Shown here one piece after another: positions 42,766 to 54,368 of a stretch of 64,000 nt of DNA. A program made the translations under genes and the position numbers. The DNA is from Bolinopsis microptera (Eukaryota > Ctenophora > Tentaculata > Lobata > Bolinopsidae): positions 21,032,658 through 21,096,657 of the forward strand of contig NC_087073.1 of assembly GCF_026151205.1 (NCBI RefSeq). Direction: 5' to 3'. Each line of letters begins with the position of its first letter. Position 1 is the stretch's first letter. The notes under the pieces were generated by a model that had not been told where the DNA came from, did no database searches, and worked only from the letters and a program-made list of their open reading frames with translations.

Positions 42766-42842
42766 TTTCCACTTCTCTCTGGTTCAGAGCTAGGATCACC
42801 GTCAGACTCTCCCTGAACTCTTCCTTCGTCATTCCTCTCGTT
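42766..42842 (-). CDS. p25-alpha gene, exon 4
   Basis: Reads TRGMTKEEFRESLTVILALN then QREVE; matches the p25-alpha helix F..FQ.AL..LA. Acceptor CCTTAG, donor AAA|GTATAA. The 64-bp array starts in this donor region. Confidence 0.75.
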
Positions 42843-45800
42843 CTAAGGGTGGAGGGTGGAGGAGTCAATGTTAGCCTCTTCAGTTTTATCAATGTTGTTA
42901 CTTTACTAAGTTTACTTTACACTTACTCACTTTATAATGTGATGTTTTAATATGATTTAATTGTGCAACCCACAAATTATATTCCTTTATAAAGTTATAA
43001 TATAGGAAGTTGCTCCAGACAGTTGGTTCCCGTGATTTATAAAATTTTACATAACCTATTTAAAAATTTAGACCAATGCACTTCTTAGCTTAACAATTAC
43101 CAAGAAACTTCGGGTAATCGCTGTTAATAACCGCTTGGCCAGGCAAGCTAAGCAGTTAATTGTCTCTCACTAGTTTAAATTAATCAAATTAAATTATCTG
43201 TTAACCCCAATATCTTGTGAGCACTTTGCAGTAAATCTGCTAGTTTTCAATAAAAGATGTGACGCAACAAGTTGAAGTGTTACACAAAGTGTTACACAAA
43301 GTGTTACACAAAGTGTTACACAAAGTGTTACACAAAGTGTTACACAAAGTGTTACACAAAGTGTTACACAAAGTGTTACTTACCGCTGTTGTGCGTGTTT
43401 AAAGTACACTATTTCAGCATCAGTAGTGTTGACCCGAGTCCCAGGTCCCACCAGATCCAATTCTCGTAACATCTGGAAGGTGTTAATTAACTTTCACAAT
43501 ATTCACATGACTTACTGTTCTTTAATTAACGTATTCTGTAACTAACATGTTATAGTGGCGTCTAAAACTCTGTATAACTAATAACAGCAGTAATATTGTT
43601 ATAATTAAGAGGAGACTAAAATCCCACTTTACACAGCCCCGTTATCCCTCCAGTTGCTAACTAGTGCTCTCTCGTTAAAGCTCCGTAACACGTGCAGTAA
43701 TAGGCTTAGTGTGGGGTGTAGTTCGTACAATCTGTCGCGAGGATAGGGGTGTAGTTCGTACAGTCTGTCGCGAGGATAGGGGTGTAGTTCGTACAATCTG
43801 TCGCGAGAATAGGGGTGTAGTTCGTACAGTCTGTCGCTAGGATAGGGGTGTAGTTTGTACAGTCTGTCGCTAGGATAGGGGTGTAGTTTGTACAATCTGT
43901 CGCGAGAATAGGGGTGTAGTTCGTACAATCTGTCGCGAGGATAGGGGTGTAGTTCGTACAATCTGTCGCGAGGACAGGGGTGTAGTTCGTACAATCTGTC
44001 GCGAGGAAAGGGGTGTAGTTCGTACAATCTGTCGCGAGGATAGGGGTACGGGTGTAGTTCGTACAATCTGTCGCGAGGATAGGGGTGTAGTTCGTACAAT
44101 CTGTCGCGAGGATAGGGGTGTAGTTCGTACAATCTGTCGCGAGGATAGGGGTGTAGTTCGTACAATCTGTCGCGAGGATAGGGGTGTAGTTCGTACAATC
44201 TGTCGCGAGGATAGGGGTGTAGTTCGTACAATATGTCGCGAGGATAGGGGTGTAGTTCGTACAATCTGTCGCGAGGATGGGGGTGTAGTTCGTACAATCT
44301 GTCGCGAGGATAGGGGTGTAGTTCGTACAATCTGTCGCGAGGATAGGGGTGTAGTTCGTACAATCTGTCGCGAGGATGGGGGTGTAGTTTGTAGAGGATA
44401 GGGGTGTAGTTCGTACAATCTGTCGCGAGGATAGGGGTGTAGTTTGTACAATCTGTCGCGAGGATAGGGGTGTAGTTCGTACAATCTGTCGCGAGGATAG
44501 GGGTGTAGTTCGTACAATCTGTCGCGAGGAATTTTAATTGGTGCTCCCCGCCAACCATATCGCTAAATGGCATGCATTTAAATTGTGTATGAGTATTGCT
44601 GTATGTTTTGAATTTTGAAGGTCGGAACTTCGACTTGCTTGGAAACAGTTTTACTGGAACATTATTATTTATTGGTCGTGGCATTTTTTAAATTGGCAAT
44701 ATAATTTACCTTGTATGTGTTTAGTCAACCAAAGTAATACGATTTAGTCTAAACAGGTTCAATCTTGTAAATATCTACTGAAAAATTTACATTTCAAAAA
44801 TTGCATTAGAATCAAAGAATCTCTCCAGAATTACGATTGCTTAAACTGCTCTCGACATAATATTAACGTTATATTTGATTCGTTACAAATTAATCGATAT
44901 TGTGTCGAGCCACAATCAAGGTGCAAAGTTTCTTTTAACGTTTTAAGCAATCTATTTATCAGATTATTATCCTTGCTGTGATATTCACCTTGAAGTCAAT
45001 TTTGAGTCTTTTGCTACGTATTCTTTACAATCGTTCAAGCGATGAACGCTTTATTTGATATCAATTTGTAACTTAAATTTCTCTGTCACCGTCAATACAA
45101 AAGATTTTACTGTAAACTGATTTGTATTTTCCGTCTTCCTGACCAGTTGTAACAGAAGATGATTATTTTATTGACGACAAGGAAAATTATTGTTCCGATA
45201 TTGCGATAACCTTCAATGTTTACCCATTTCTTACAATTAATATACAGTTACCTGTAAGAAGCGTTTCTCAGTCAGCCTATCTTTGTCGTTCATTAGTTTG
45301 GTGTACTCAGTAAAGTTTTCAAAGTTCTTTCTCACTACAAACTCTGCTCTACTCTCCTCTGTCCTCTCCTCCTCCTCTTCCTCCTCTTCCAGATCCTCCT
45401 CCTCGAGAGGTTCTGCACTGGGGATTTTCAGGGAGTGTGTGGAGTGTAAGGAGTGTGTGGAGTGTAAGGAGATGAAACTACCACTGTCCTGGTCAGGGAT
45501 CAGACCCTCAGGTTCCTCTGAAGGTGATGGAGACAGATTGTCGCCCGGAGATTCAACCTCGGAACCCTCTCTAGTGCTAGATACTGCTGTTATAATTGCT
45601 TCACTCAGTGTAATAGCTGTTTCTATTATTGACTTATGTTCGGTTGTCGTGTCAGGATCTTCATCATTCTCCATCGTGATATCGTCTAGAGTTATCTCCT
45701 CTTCCTTCTCCGCCTCCTGATCTTCACTTATTGCTGACAAGGCCTTCCTAACTATTGACTGGGCTCGTTCCAACAGTTCGACTTCTTCGTTATCACTCAT

Positions 45801-47360
45801 TGCCACGCTTTCTTGCTGAATGGTGTAAGATACAATAATTTAGCGTGTAAAAGTGATTTTGCCTTAGACAAAAAGGAAGATGTGGAATGTGAGGGAAAGC
45901 ACACTGTGGAGCTGTCTCAGTGACGCAAACACAAAGATAAACTAAACAAGACAAAGAGATGTCAGCAATAAACTATACTGGTTTAAATTAGTAACACAAA
46001 ACAGGTAACCAATGTACCGATAATAAAAGGCAACATCGCCCGAGCTTGAAAACATTATTAGTGACCATGACAACAGTAAAGCATTACTCACTCCACACTG
46101 AATCAGTATATTTGATTTGTGTCCATGGCGACGGTTTCTTGAAATGTGATACGACACATTGCCCGGGTTTTAGGTTAACCCTGGTCCTAATCTTTTCCGC
46201 AGCCTAAAACGGAAGGATTGTGGGAATATCAAAATAGCTTCGATAAACCAAATAGTATCAGTAGTCATCAGATCCTAACAGACTCTATTTATTATATAAC
46301 ATAATATACTATAATATTATGTATATTATATGATAAATCTCTAGTTAAATATACCCACGGCTACTAGGAGATACTATTTAAAGGCAGTTTTGGAAGAAGT
46401 CCAGAACGCTAAACTGTTGAGAGTTGGAAGTAGTGGTGGTAGTAGTCGTTATCTGTACTAGTAGTTCCTGTTAGTAGTCACTACTACTAGTTATAAAATA
46501 TAAATAGATCTTTATATCTATTACACTAGAAGACCGATCTGACCAGCTTTTAACAGTCGGACCGAAACTTTACAAAGTTATGTAGCTAAAGTTATGTAGC
46601 TAAAGGTATGTAGCTAAAGTTATGTAGCTAAAGTTATGTAGCTAAAGTTATGTAGCTAAAGTTATGTAGCTAAAGTTATGTAGCTAAAGTTATGTAGCTA
46701 CAGTTATGTAGCTAAAGTTATGTAGCTACACCCTTGTGTCTGGTGATTGGCTAGTTAATACTCTAGGTTTATAACAAGTAAAACAGTAGCTGGTTCAGAC
46801 CTCTCCTTACACTCCACACACTTAGCCGTATTGAAACTTAAATCCAAACTGTCTTGAAACGAGAAATCCTATTTTTAGTTTTGTTTGATTTGATCTGTAG
46901 TGAGCGGCAATCAGGAGTTTATAAATCAGGTATTTAATGGAGATTATAAGTTTTATTGTCTAAAAATAAATTCTCTGAAAAATGGGTTTATCCTGTTTTA
47001 ATTTGACCATATTGAGAATATGGATTATGGAGTGGTGCATTAAACAAGGACTAAAATATAATATAAATTAAATACTCGCCATCCTTAACCCCTGTAATTC
47101 AATGCATTCTAAATCTTTAATTTAATTTAAATGATATAATATACCAATAATATTATTATTCCTAAATATATATTATTTATTTGCCGACTAACCTGCTGTA
47201 TTTCAGAATGAGAATACACGTTGATCCACGACAACGTCACCAAGTAAAAACGGTGGTAGAAGCAGCTCATATCGTCCACAACACGATCTAACGAGGGAGA
47301 TAAGAAGATAACACATCCAGATAATAGAGTAACGCATTCCTCAGCGACCTGTGTCGGGCA
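42766..47360 (-). CDS. p25-alpha (TPPP-like) protein with acidic N-terminal extension, partial
   Basis: p25-alpha proteins bind and bundle microtubules and are widespread in ciliated organisms. Four exons are proposed: about 47360-47193, 45815-45252, 43472-43384 and 42842-42766, with phases 0, 0 and 2. The p25-alpha signature is split over the last three: ENFTEYTKLMNDKDRLTEKR, then FLQMLRELDLVG and VNTTDAEIVYFKHA, then MTKEEFRESLTVIL. Family counterparts are the short EF-like fold, ..TDTDIVF.K.. and ..F..F..AL..L. The about 150-residue acidic Ser/Glu-rich N-terminus is unusual for TPPP. The C-terminus was not found and exon 1 is uncertain. The family assignment is by motif recall, without a search. 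Confidence 0.72.
43271..43380. repeat. 12-bp minisatellite (gtgttacacaaa)n
   Basis: Nine perfect copies directly after the p25-alpha exon 3 donor (minus-strand reading). Confidence 0.96.
43384..43472 (-). CDS. p25-alpha gene, exon 3
   Basis: Reads MLRELDLVGPGTRVNTTDAE then IVYFKHAQQ; the TTDAEIVYFK part matches the p25-alpha TDTDIVF motif. Acceptor TTCCAG, donor CG|GTAAGT. A 12-bp array begins 4 nt after the GT. Confidence 0.78.
43718..44530. repeat. 33-bp minisatellite in p25-alpha intron 2
   Basis: About 25 copies of tgtagttcgtacaatctgtc + gcgaggatagggg, with small variants and one short unit near 44390. As 33 is a multiple of 3 it stays open in several frames, giving false ORFs. Confidence 0.96.
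45252..45815 (-). CDS. p25-alpha gene, exon 2 (acidic region and start of p25-alpha domain)
   Basis: 188 codons from acceptor ATTCAG. The first ATG (45800) gives MSDNEEVELLERAQSIVRKA. Acidic runs (EEEDLEEEEEEEERTEE) and a repeated LHSTHS follow, then NFENFTEYTKLMNDKDRLTE. Donor CAG|GTAACT. Confidence 0.75.
46571..46730. repeat. 14-bp minisatellite (aaagttatgtagct)n
   Basis: About 11 copies, in the intron between putative p25-alpha exons 1 and 2. Confidence 0.95.
47193..47360 (-). CDS. p25-alpha gene, putative exon 1
   Basis: Open frame reading TQVAEECVTLLSGCVIFLSP, then FYHRFYLVTLSWINVYSHSE, ending IQQ at donor CAG|GTTAGT, phase 0, which fits the next exon. No start or acceptor clearly preferred; the 5' limit is a guess. 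It may belong to another gene. Confidence 0.4.
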
Positions 47361-47978
47361 CTTTCTTCGCAGAGGAAAGGTCTTGTCATGCAAAAAGCGC
47401 ACATTTGGGACAGATTTTATTTATTGGTAGTCAGTTTGTGCGCATTACATAGCTGAACATGGAAATTAACGTTTATTTCCGAGATCCCAGATTTTAATTT
47501 CAAGATTTACAAGTTTCCCGTTTTAATATTCGCGAACTAAGATAATCTTCAATTTGTTAGAAAAGGGTGAACAGGAAACAAAAAGTTAAAATTCAAGACT
47601 TCCTAGATATTTGATAATATCGATCATATTAACTTTTACTCCACGTACAGCGTAAGGGAAAATTTTGCCGGTACTGTCAAGGAAATTGACTTGGCTGACT
47701 GCCAAGACTGCGATATAAACCTTCAGATATTTCTTTGTGGTATTATATCAAAGACTTTTATCATACAGCTTACAGATTTCAGCCCTTCTGGAAACTTCCA
47801 CAATAACGGCCATATAACGAGATAACATTTCTCTTAAACATATCATTTAAACATGTTGAGTCCAGATGTTTCGTAACACCTAAAGCCCGACAATTGTGTA
47901 TTTAAATGTTATTCAGAATACAAATTTCTCAAAACTAGCGTTTTACATGTGTCTTTAGTTAGAGGCTAGATTATCACC

Positions 47979-47992
47979 GTTACCATGGTAAC
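47979..47992. promoter_or_regulatory. Palindromic RFX X-box
   Basis: GTTACC-AT-GGTAAC, a perfect palindromic X-box (GTNRCC N(0-3) RGYAAC), about 600 bp upstream of the first putative p25-alpha exon. RFX factors drive ciliary genes through this motif; function here is inferred. Confidence 0.55.
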
Positions 47993-48854
47993 GTATTACC
48001 TATGGCTATACCTATTAGCTATTATTTATTACAATTACGAAAAACGTAAAGCAGAACTTGGAATACTGAATACAATATTTGCATTTAAGTATTTAATCTT
48101 GACACTGACAGCTGTCACAACAACCAGCTATTCAAACTCTTCAGATTAATGTAAAATATTTGTTTTAAAAGTAAAAGCTTGATAACGGAGTTCTTTGTGG
48201 TGGACTGGGTCGTGTTTGTTGAACTTGCTTCATCCTAATACCATTATACTACCACCGTCCACCACTACTTAAATTACATGTATAATACATAACCTCAGAA
48301 GCAACCCTCAAATTGCTCAATATTTAAATTTGCTACCTCAGCTGATGTTTACAGCTGTAAATATGCTTTTATTGAAATTGAAAACCACACCTTTAAAGTT
48401 TAATACCTACAGGAGTTTGTCACGTTGCGCGAGCTAGTGGTATCTTCTTTGAGTAGAACCATATTCACTATATTTTAATATCTCACCATATTCGCTATAT
48501 TTTAATATATCTCACCATATTCACTATATTTTAATTTTTAATATATCTCAACATCGTTCACTTCAAGCCCACAATTCTCCACTAAAGTGAATTATCTTGA
48601 ATCTGCACCTACTTACAAGGTTTAACACTGTAGGTAACTTGTTCACTTAGAAGGTTTCCTGTACCTCACTTTCCAGTGTTTTCCCAAAACACAGACCTGT
48701 TAATTGTCCGTAACACTGAGTACCACTACTATTACTAACACGTGCTCCGACCCTACAACACCACTACAACTACTACTGTATATCAGTATATCCACACTAA
48801 GTGTGCCAGTATTCCACACTTGTTAGTTGTAATACTGGCACCCTGACTCCTCGA

Positions 48855-48992
48855 CAGGGACAAAAGGAAATCGCAGCAAGTACGGGATCGCGATTTTTCC
48901 CATTCTTTGCAACAAATTTTATGTGTCGTCTGTTTGGCTTGTTTGGTATCGCGATTTTTGGACAAAATAATCGCGATTTTCTTTTGTCCCTA
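48855..48992. mobile_element. hAT-like MITE with 8-bp target duplication
   Basis: 138 bp with about 19-bp inverted ends (cagggacaaaaggaaatcgc / gcgattttcttttgtcccta). Flanked by identical ctcctcga at 48847-48854 and 48993-49000. Ends of CAGGG type with an 8-bp duplication are typical of hAT elements. Confidence 0.82.
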
Positions 48993-49675
48993 CTCCTCGA
49001 TACTTTGGTTGTTGGGCACCCTCTGCTGTCAGCAGCGTTTATCTTACTCCTCGATACTTTGGTTGCTGGGCACTCTCTACTATGAGCAATACTGGTATGC
49101 TAATAATAATATATTATGTCATTATTTCCCGTTATTTACTAATCAATACTATGATAAGAGGGGTGAAGCCTGATTGCCTGTACGTGCACCTACCTGACAT
49201 ACCTGACTATCATGAGATAACGGCAGATATGTACTACTAGTACTACAGATATGTCTTAAAGGTCTGAACTCGATTAATGAGCTGATAGCTTCAGAAAACA
49301 CGCTCACTATGGTGTCACATGCTGCTTCACTTTAATTCTACACTGAAGTTAATCTGATTAGATCAGCGTACTCACGGCGATTAGTAGATCTGTAGATTAG
49401 TATAGTAGATCTGTAGATTTATTACTGTTTGCCGCTAATCTTGAAATTAAGGGGCTACGAGTACGTGCTTGCTGCCTGCTTGATATTGACTGTAGATTAC
49501 TGATTACTATTCGCTTTTCGCTTAGATTGCGGTCGTTGTAATGTTTTATTGTGCCTCTAGTATTATATATATATTATATAACATTGATACACGTTAGATA
49601 TACTCAATACTATTACTGGTATATATAGTATCGGCTGCTTATTTTCATTCACAAAAAGCTTTATATTTTGCTCCC

Positions 49676-50152
49676 TTTGTACTCCCTCTACACAGACTCC
49701 CTCTAAACCTGCTCCCTCTACACAAACTCCCCCTACACAGACTCTCTCTACACAGACTCCCTCTACACAGACTCCCTCTACACAGACTCCCTCTACACAG
49801 ACTCCCTCTACACAGACTCCCTCTACACAGACTCCCTCTACACAGACTCCCTCTACACAGACCCCCTCTACACAGACTCCCTCTACACATACTCCCTCTA
49901 CACAGACTCCCTCTACACATACTCCCTCTACACAGACTCCCTCTACACAGACTCCCTCTACACAGACTCCCTCTACACAGACCCCCTCTACACAGACCCC
50001 CTCTACACAGACTCCCTCTACACAGACTCCCTCTACACAGACTCCCTCTACACAGACTCCCTCTACACAGACTCCCTCTACACAGACTCCCTCTACACAG
50101 ACTCCCTCTACACAGACTCCCTCTACACAGACTCCCCGCACACAGACTCCCC
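49676..50152. repeat. 15-bp minisatellite (actccctctacacag)n
   Basis: About 31 copies; the minus strand is an endless reading frame (repeated GVCVE), not a gene. Confidence 0.97.
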
Positions 50153-50744
50153 TTTTCATTTAGAAGTCGACTAAATTACTAATGTAAGTCAGACAGTCTT
50201 CTCTTTAAAACGTGTATTTGCTTCAAAGTGAATTTTGCTAAAATTATGTCACATGTTATTAAAGTATTAATGGTACAGAACTGCGTGACTGAGACTCAAA
50301 AAATCAAAAACCTGATTAACCATAATTGATAATACTTTCTTTCCGCCAAAGTGTTCGTTATATCGCGTTTTTACTGTACATTCAAACAATTGCTCATCTA
50401 AAACCCACGTACCCATGATATTCCAAATTAATTAGAGGTCACTTATAAGTTCAAGATGATTTGTTTTGCACCCATGGTCTTTGTTTGTCCGCTAGGCTAC
50501 AGTGAGGTTTGCTAGAGTTCTCATATTATTTTAACTCCTGCAACTTTCAGCATACAACAAGACATAATCACATAAAATCAAATCAAGCTGATTTCTTTGC
50601 TCCCAGCACCGCCGCTACCCTTTATACCCCCTTCACTATTTTTTGATTTTTTTTTTCTTCATTCAGAAATTCATCAAAAGTCGTTCAGAAAGTTTATTTT
50701 ACTTTAGTTCAAAATATTCTAATTCATTGTTTTAAAAATGTTTT

Positions 50745-51475
50745 TAATTAAAATAAAAAAATAAAATAAATATGCAACCTACGAAAACCAATTGTGCCCT
50801 CCCCGGGGTCTTTCCTCTCGCATTTGCTAGAGTCTCCAATCACCAATGGTGTAAAAGGAGGTCAGAATTTGTTCACACCAAGCTCTAACATCGTTATTTG
50901 TTGACCATCGGCCTTCACTAAAGGTAGGTTTTTAGAGTGAAGGCCGTCAGCTTGGAATGCAGGAAATACAACGTCAAGTGGGAAACAACGTCAAGTGGGA
51001 AACAACGTCAAGTGGGAAACAACGTCAAGTGGGAAACAACGTCAAGTGGGAAACAACGTCAAGTGGGAAACAACGTCAAGTGGGAGACAACGTCAAGTGG
51101 GAAACAACGTCAAGTGGGAAACAACGTCAAGTGGGAAACAACTTTAAGTGGGAATCAACGTCAAGTGGGAAACAACGTCAAGTGGGAAACAACGTAAAGT
51201 GGGAAACAACGTCAAGTGGGAAACAACGTCAAGTGGGAAACAACGTCAAGTGGGAAACAACGTCAAGTGGGAAACAACGTCAAGTGGGAAAAAAACGTCA
51301 AGTGGGAAACAACGTAAAATGGGAAAACAACGCCAAGTGGGAAACAACGTCAAGGCCCCTTCCTACATGGGCCATGTTGGTTTTGGCAGATACTGTAGTA
51401 ATAAAATATGAAGTGAATTGAGTGAAATGAAGTGAGTGAAAAGGTTGTAATATTAATAAAGGAGGGGGTTATAAG
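50745..51475 (-). mobile_element. Poly-A-type retroposon copy 2, split by an internal minisatellite
   Basis: Reverse complement of the 7690-8130 element: gtaggttgcata at 50770-50781, then ccttcactaaaggtagg, and at the far end gggccatgttggttttggca. The middle has been replaced by the 17-bp array. Confidence 0.78.
50966..51352. repeat. 17-bp minisatellite (caacgtcaagtgggaaa)n grown inside retroposon
   Basis: About 22 copies with few variants. The unit resembles the element's own sequence around caacaacgtcaagg at the same place (see copy 1, 7854-7880). Confidence 0.93.
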
Positions 51476-51828
51476 GTAATTATCTCTATATCATGTCATG
51501 TATAAAAGGCACGGTCATGCTTGCCAGCACTAACGTCAAGATACAAATTTCCTGCCAAACTCATATTTATAAAACATAATTGATAATAAAACATACTTTA
51601 GCCTTAGGCTTCCGTTTCGGCTTACCTTCACATCCATGTAAATAGAAGTAAGTCTTACTAAAAAATATTGATATTATTATTAATACGCTGAAAATTATTT
51701 TATTTGGCCACAATTTACGAGCCGTAGAGCAACCATAAGCTTGGTTTTCATGGCAATTTTTGTCCACAAATGGGCCAAATATGGTCATGGCTACCTCGCG
51801 GACAACGGTGATCGTTGTCTGAGTTAGC

Positions 51829-51862
<34 letters not shown>

Positions 51863-51960
51863 TTTGTTGGGGCTGCTCTCTCAATCATCAAAAATACCGG
51901 GCTAAAACCCCCTCCACCCCCTCCACCCCCTCCACCCCCTCCACCCCCCTCCACCCCTCA
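51829..51960. repeat. Poly-C tract and (ccaccccct)n
   Basis: About 30 C in a row, then five C-rich units. Confidence 0.9.
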
Positions 51961-52324
51961 CCCCCTCTTACCTTCACACTCGAAATGTACCCAAATTAAC
52001 ATTGCTCAGAATACGCACCATTTAGTAGCTGGATGGGTGCAGCCGACCGTAAAGTAGCTCAAGATAAGCTCTGATACGTGTATCGGTGTCTGCTTTCAGT
52101 AGTTTTCTGATTAGCAGGTAGCGATACCATTGAAAGGAGCAGCCTGACCCACAGAGGGAGAGAGAGAGAGAGAGCCTGACCCACAGTTCCCAATATAATG
52201 GCAGGACCCTGCTATATCGATACATCTGATAACCACCTGCTACTAGCAGACTAGCTCTCACTGCCTACCAACCTGCTTACCTACTCTCACTCAAAACCAG
52301 CTCACCTTAATAAGGACAGCGTGT

Positions 52325-52715
52325 TCTGATGCTCTTTGTTTTGTTTTGACGCTCTCTGTTTTGTTCTGACGCTCTGTTTTGTTCTGACGCTCTCTGTTTT
52401 GTTCTGATGCTCTCTGTTTTGTTCTGACGCAGTGACGCTCTCTGTTTTGTTCTGACGCAGTGACGCTCTCTGTTTTGTTCTGACGCTCTCTGTTTTGTTT
52501 TGACGCTCTCTGTTTTGTTCTGACGCTCTCTGTTTTGTTTTGACGCTCTCTGTTTTGTTCTGATGCTCTCTGTTTTGTTTTGACGCTCTCCGTTTTGTTT
52601 TGATGCTCTCTGTTTTGTTCTGACGCAGTGACGCTATATGTTTTATTTTGATGCTCTCTGTTTTGTTCTGACGCTCTCTGTTTTGTTCTGACGCTCTCTG
52701 TTTTGTTTCGACGCT
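52325..52715. repeat. 20-bp minisatellite (tgacgctctctgttttgttc)n
   Basis: About 19 units with deletions and cagtgacg insertions. Confidence 0.94.
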
Positions 52716-53338
52716 ATCTTCTGATCTCAGTTTTTACGATATCTGTTCTGTTATAACTGTCTTTTCTGTTTTAACGCCTCCTCTTTCCGCTTTCTCTTCT
52801 CTTTTTCGACTTTTTTTGTACTGTTTAGTGCTTTAACCGTGTGTCGACCTAATTGCTGGTACATGAACCAACTATTTAAACTAAGTTATCTAGGTGGTAT
52901 TCCTGGATTATTCCTAGATTGGTGGTTTCTCAAACTTTCTGTTTCACTTGCAAAGTTGCAACAAAATTATTAAATCGTATTTGAATTTACTGCTGGATTT
53001 ATAAATTGTAGATAATATCTTTTTGAAAAAAACGTTTTGAGGTATTAAGATTTATTAACTCTAATTCTTGTAATAGCAGGCTCTGCTGAGGCTCTACCAC
53101 TTTTCCATTTAATTAAACTTGATGTCACGTTGCTCGGCAAATTGGGGTGATTTGTAAAATATAATTTATTGAAGTCATACAAACTGTCAAACAAGAGTGA
53201 AGCAATCCATTTTATAGAATAAATGTGTCTTGAACATTGTACGTGTAGTTCCTCGCCCCTTAGTGACCGCGATTATTGGTGACTGGTGGATGGTGGTTGT
53301 AGTGATTGTAGTTAGTAACCATAGTTACCAAGTAGTTA

Positions 53339-53352
53339 GTAACCATAGTAAC
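53339..53352. promoter_or_regulatory. X-box-like site
   Basis: GTAACC-AT-AGTAAC fits the X-box consensus. A weaker relative GAAACC-AT-GGTAAC is at 53454-53467. No adjacent ciliary gene seen. Confidence 0.3.
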
Positions 53353-53984
53353 CAAGTAGTTAGTACTTACAAGTAACTTAAATTACAAGTAACTAGAATA
53401 ATAAAGAGAATGTTCGTGATAGTTTCACAGTGAGGATAATCAGGTGACATCTTGAAACCATGGTAACGGCTGCTGTGACCATGTAACTATAGTAACTAGT
53501 AGCGCGACCTGACACTACATTTGATTTGATTCATGTTCCCATACCTGTACAATATTCACTGCAGCATGTGATTTGCTTGAGCAAGATTTTGAAACGTTCG
53601 CTCAATTTTACTGATTGGCATCCTAAGATCGCTTAAATAGAGGATTCTGGTGCGATCACATTAATAATGGTGGGGAGCATTATTAGAAAGTTAAAGTTTA
53701 TATATGCACCCCTACTATAATACCGCCCCAAAGGGTAAATTTGATTGATCAAATCGTGTTCATTTGTCGTTAGAGTTATAAATGTTATATGAGCAAGGAA
53801 TGCCTCTTAGCAACTAATCGCGGTGTTGCCACTATTCATCTCATCAGTACTCAGAGTCGCAACTTAATCTGATGACAAAATATTTATTTTTCTCTTTTTA
53901 TGTCGTAGGTAAAGGGAGAAGAGTTTGCAATGAAAAGTGCTTTTTAAGAAGATGGGGATCTTGAAATAGGTCCTTACACAATTG

Positions 53985-54368
53985 TACTAGTTATACTTGT
54001 GATGTGTCACGCGACTAGTTATACTTGTGATGTGTCGCGCGACTAGATAAACTTGTGATGTGTCGCGCGACTAGATAAACTTGTGATGTGTCGCGCTACT
54101 AGTTATACTTGTGATGTGTCGCGCTACTAGTTATAATTGTGATGTGTCGCGCTACTAGTTATACTTGTGATGTGTCGCGCTACTAGTTATACTTGTGATG
54201 TGTCGCACTACTAATTATACTTGTGATGTGTCGCGCTACTAGTTATACTTGTGATGTGTCGCGCTACTAGTTATAATTGTGATGTGTCGCGCTACTAGTT
54301 ATACTTGTGATGTGTCGCGCTACTAGTTATACTTGTGATGTGTCGCGCTACTAGTTATACTTGTCGTG
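53985..54368. repeat. 28-bp minisatellite
   Basis: About 13 copies of ctagttatacttgtgatgtg + tcgcgcta; early copies have tcgcgcga. Confidence 0.95.

Noticed and set aside
43629..44684. 351-codon ORF with repeated YELHPYPRDRL
   Set aside because: 33-bp array inside the p25-alpha intron; overlapping frames are equally open.
49563..50159. 198-codon ORF with repeated GVCVE
   Set aside because: Product of a 15-bp minisatellite, which stays open in any frame without a stop.
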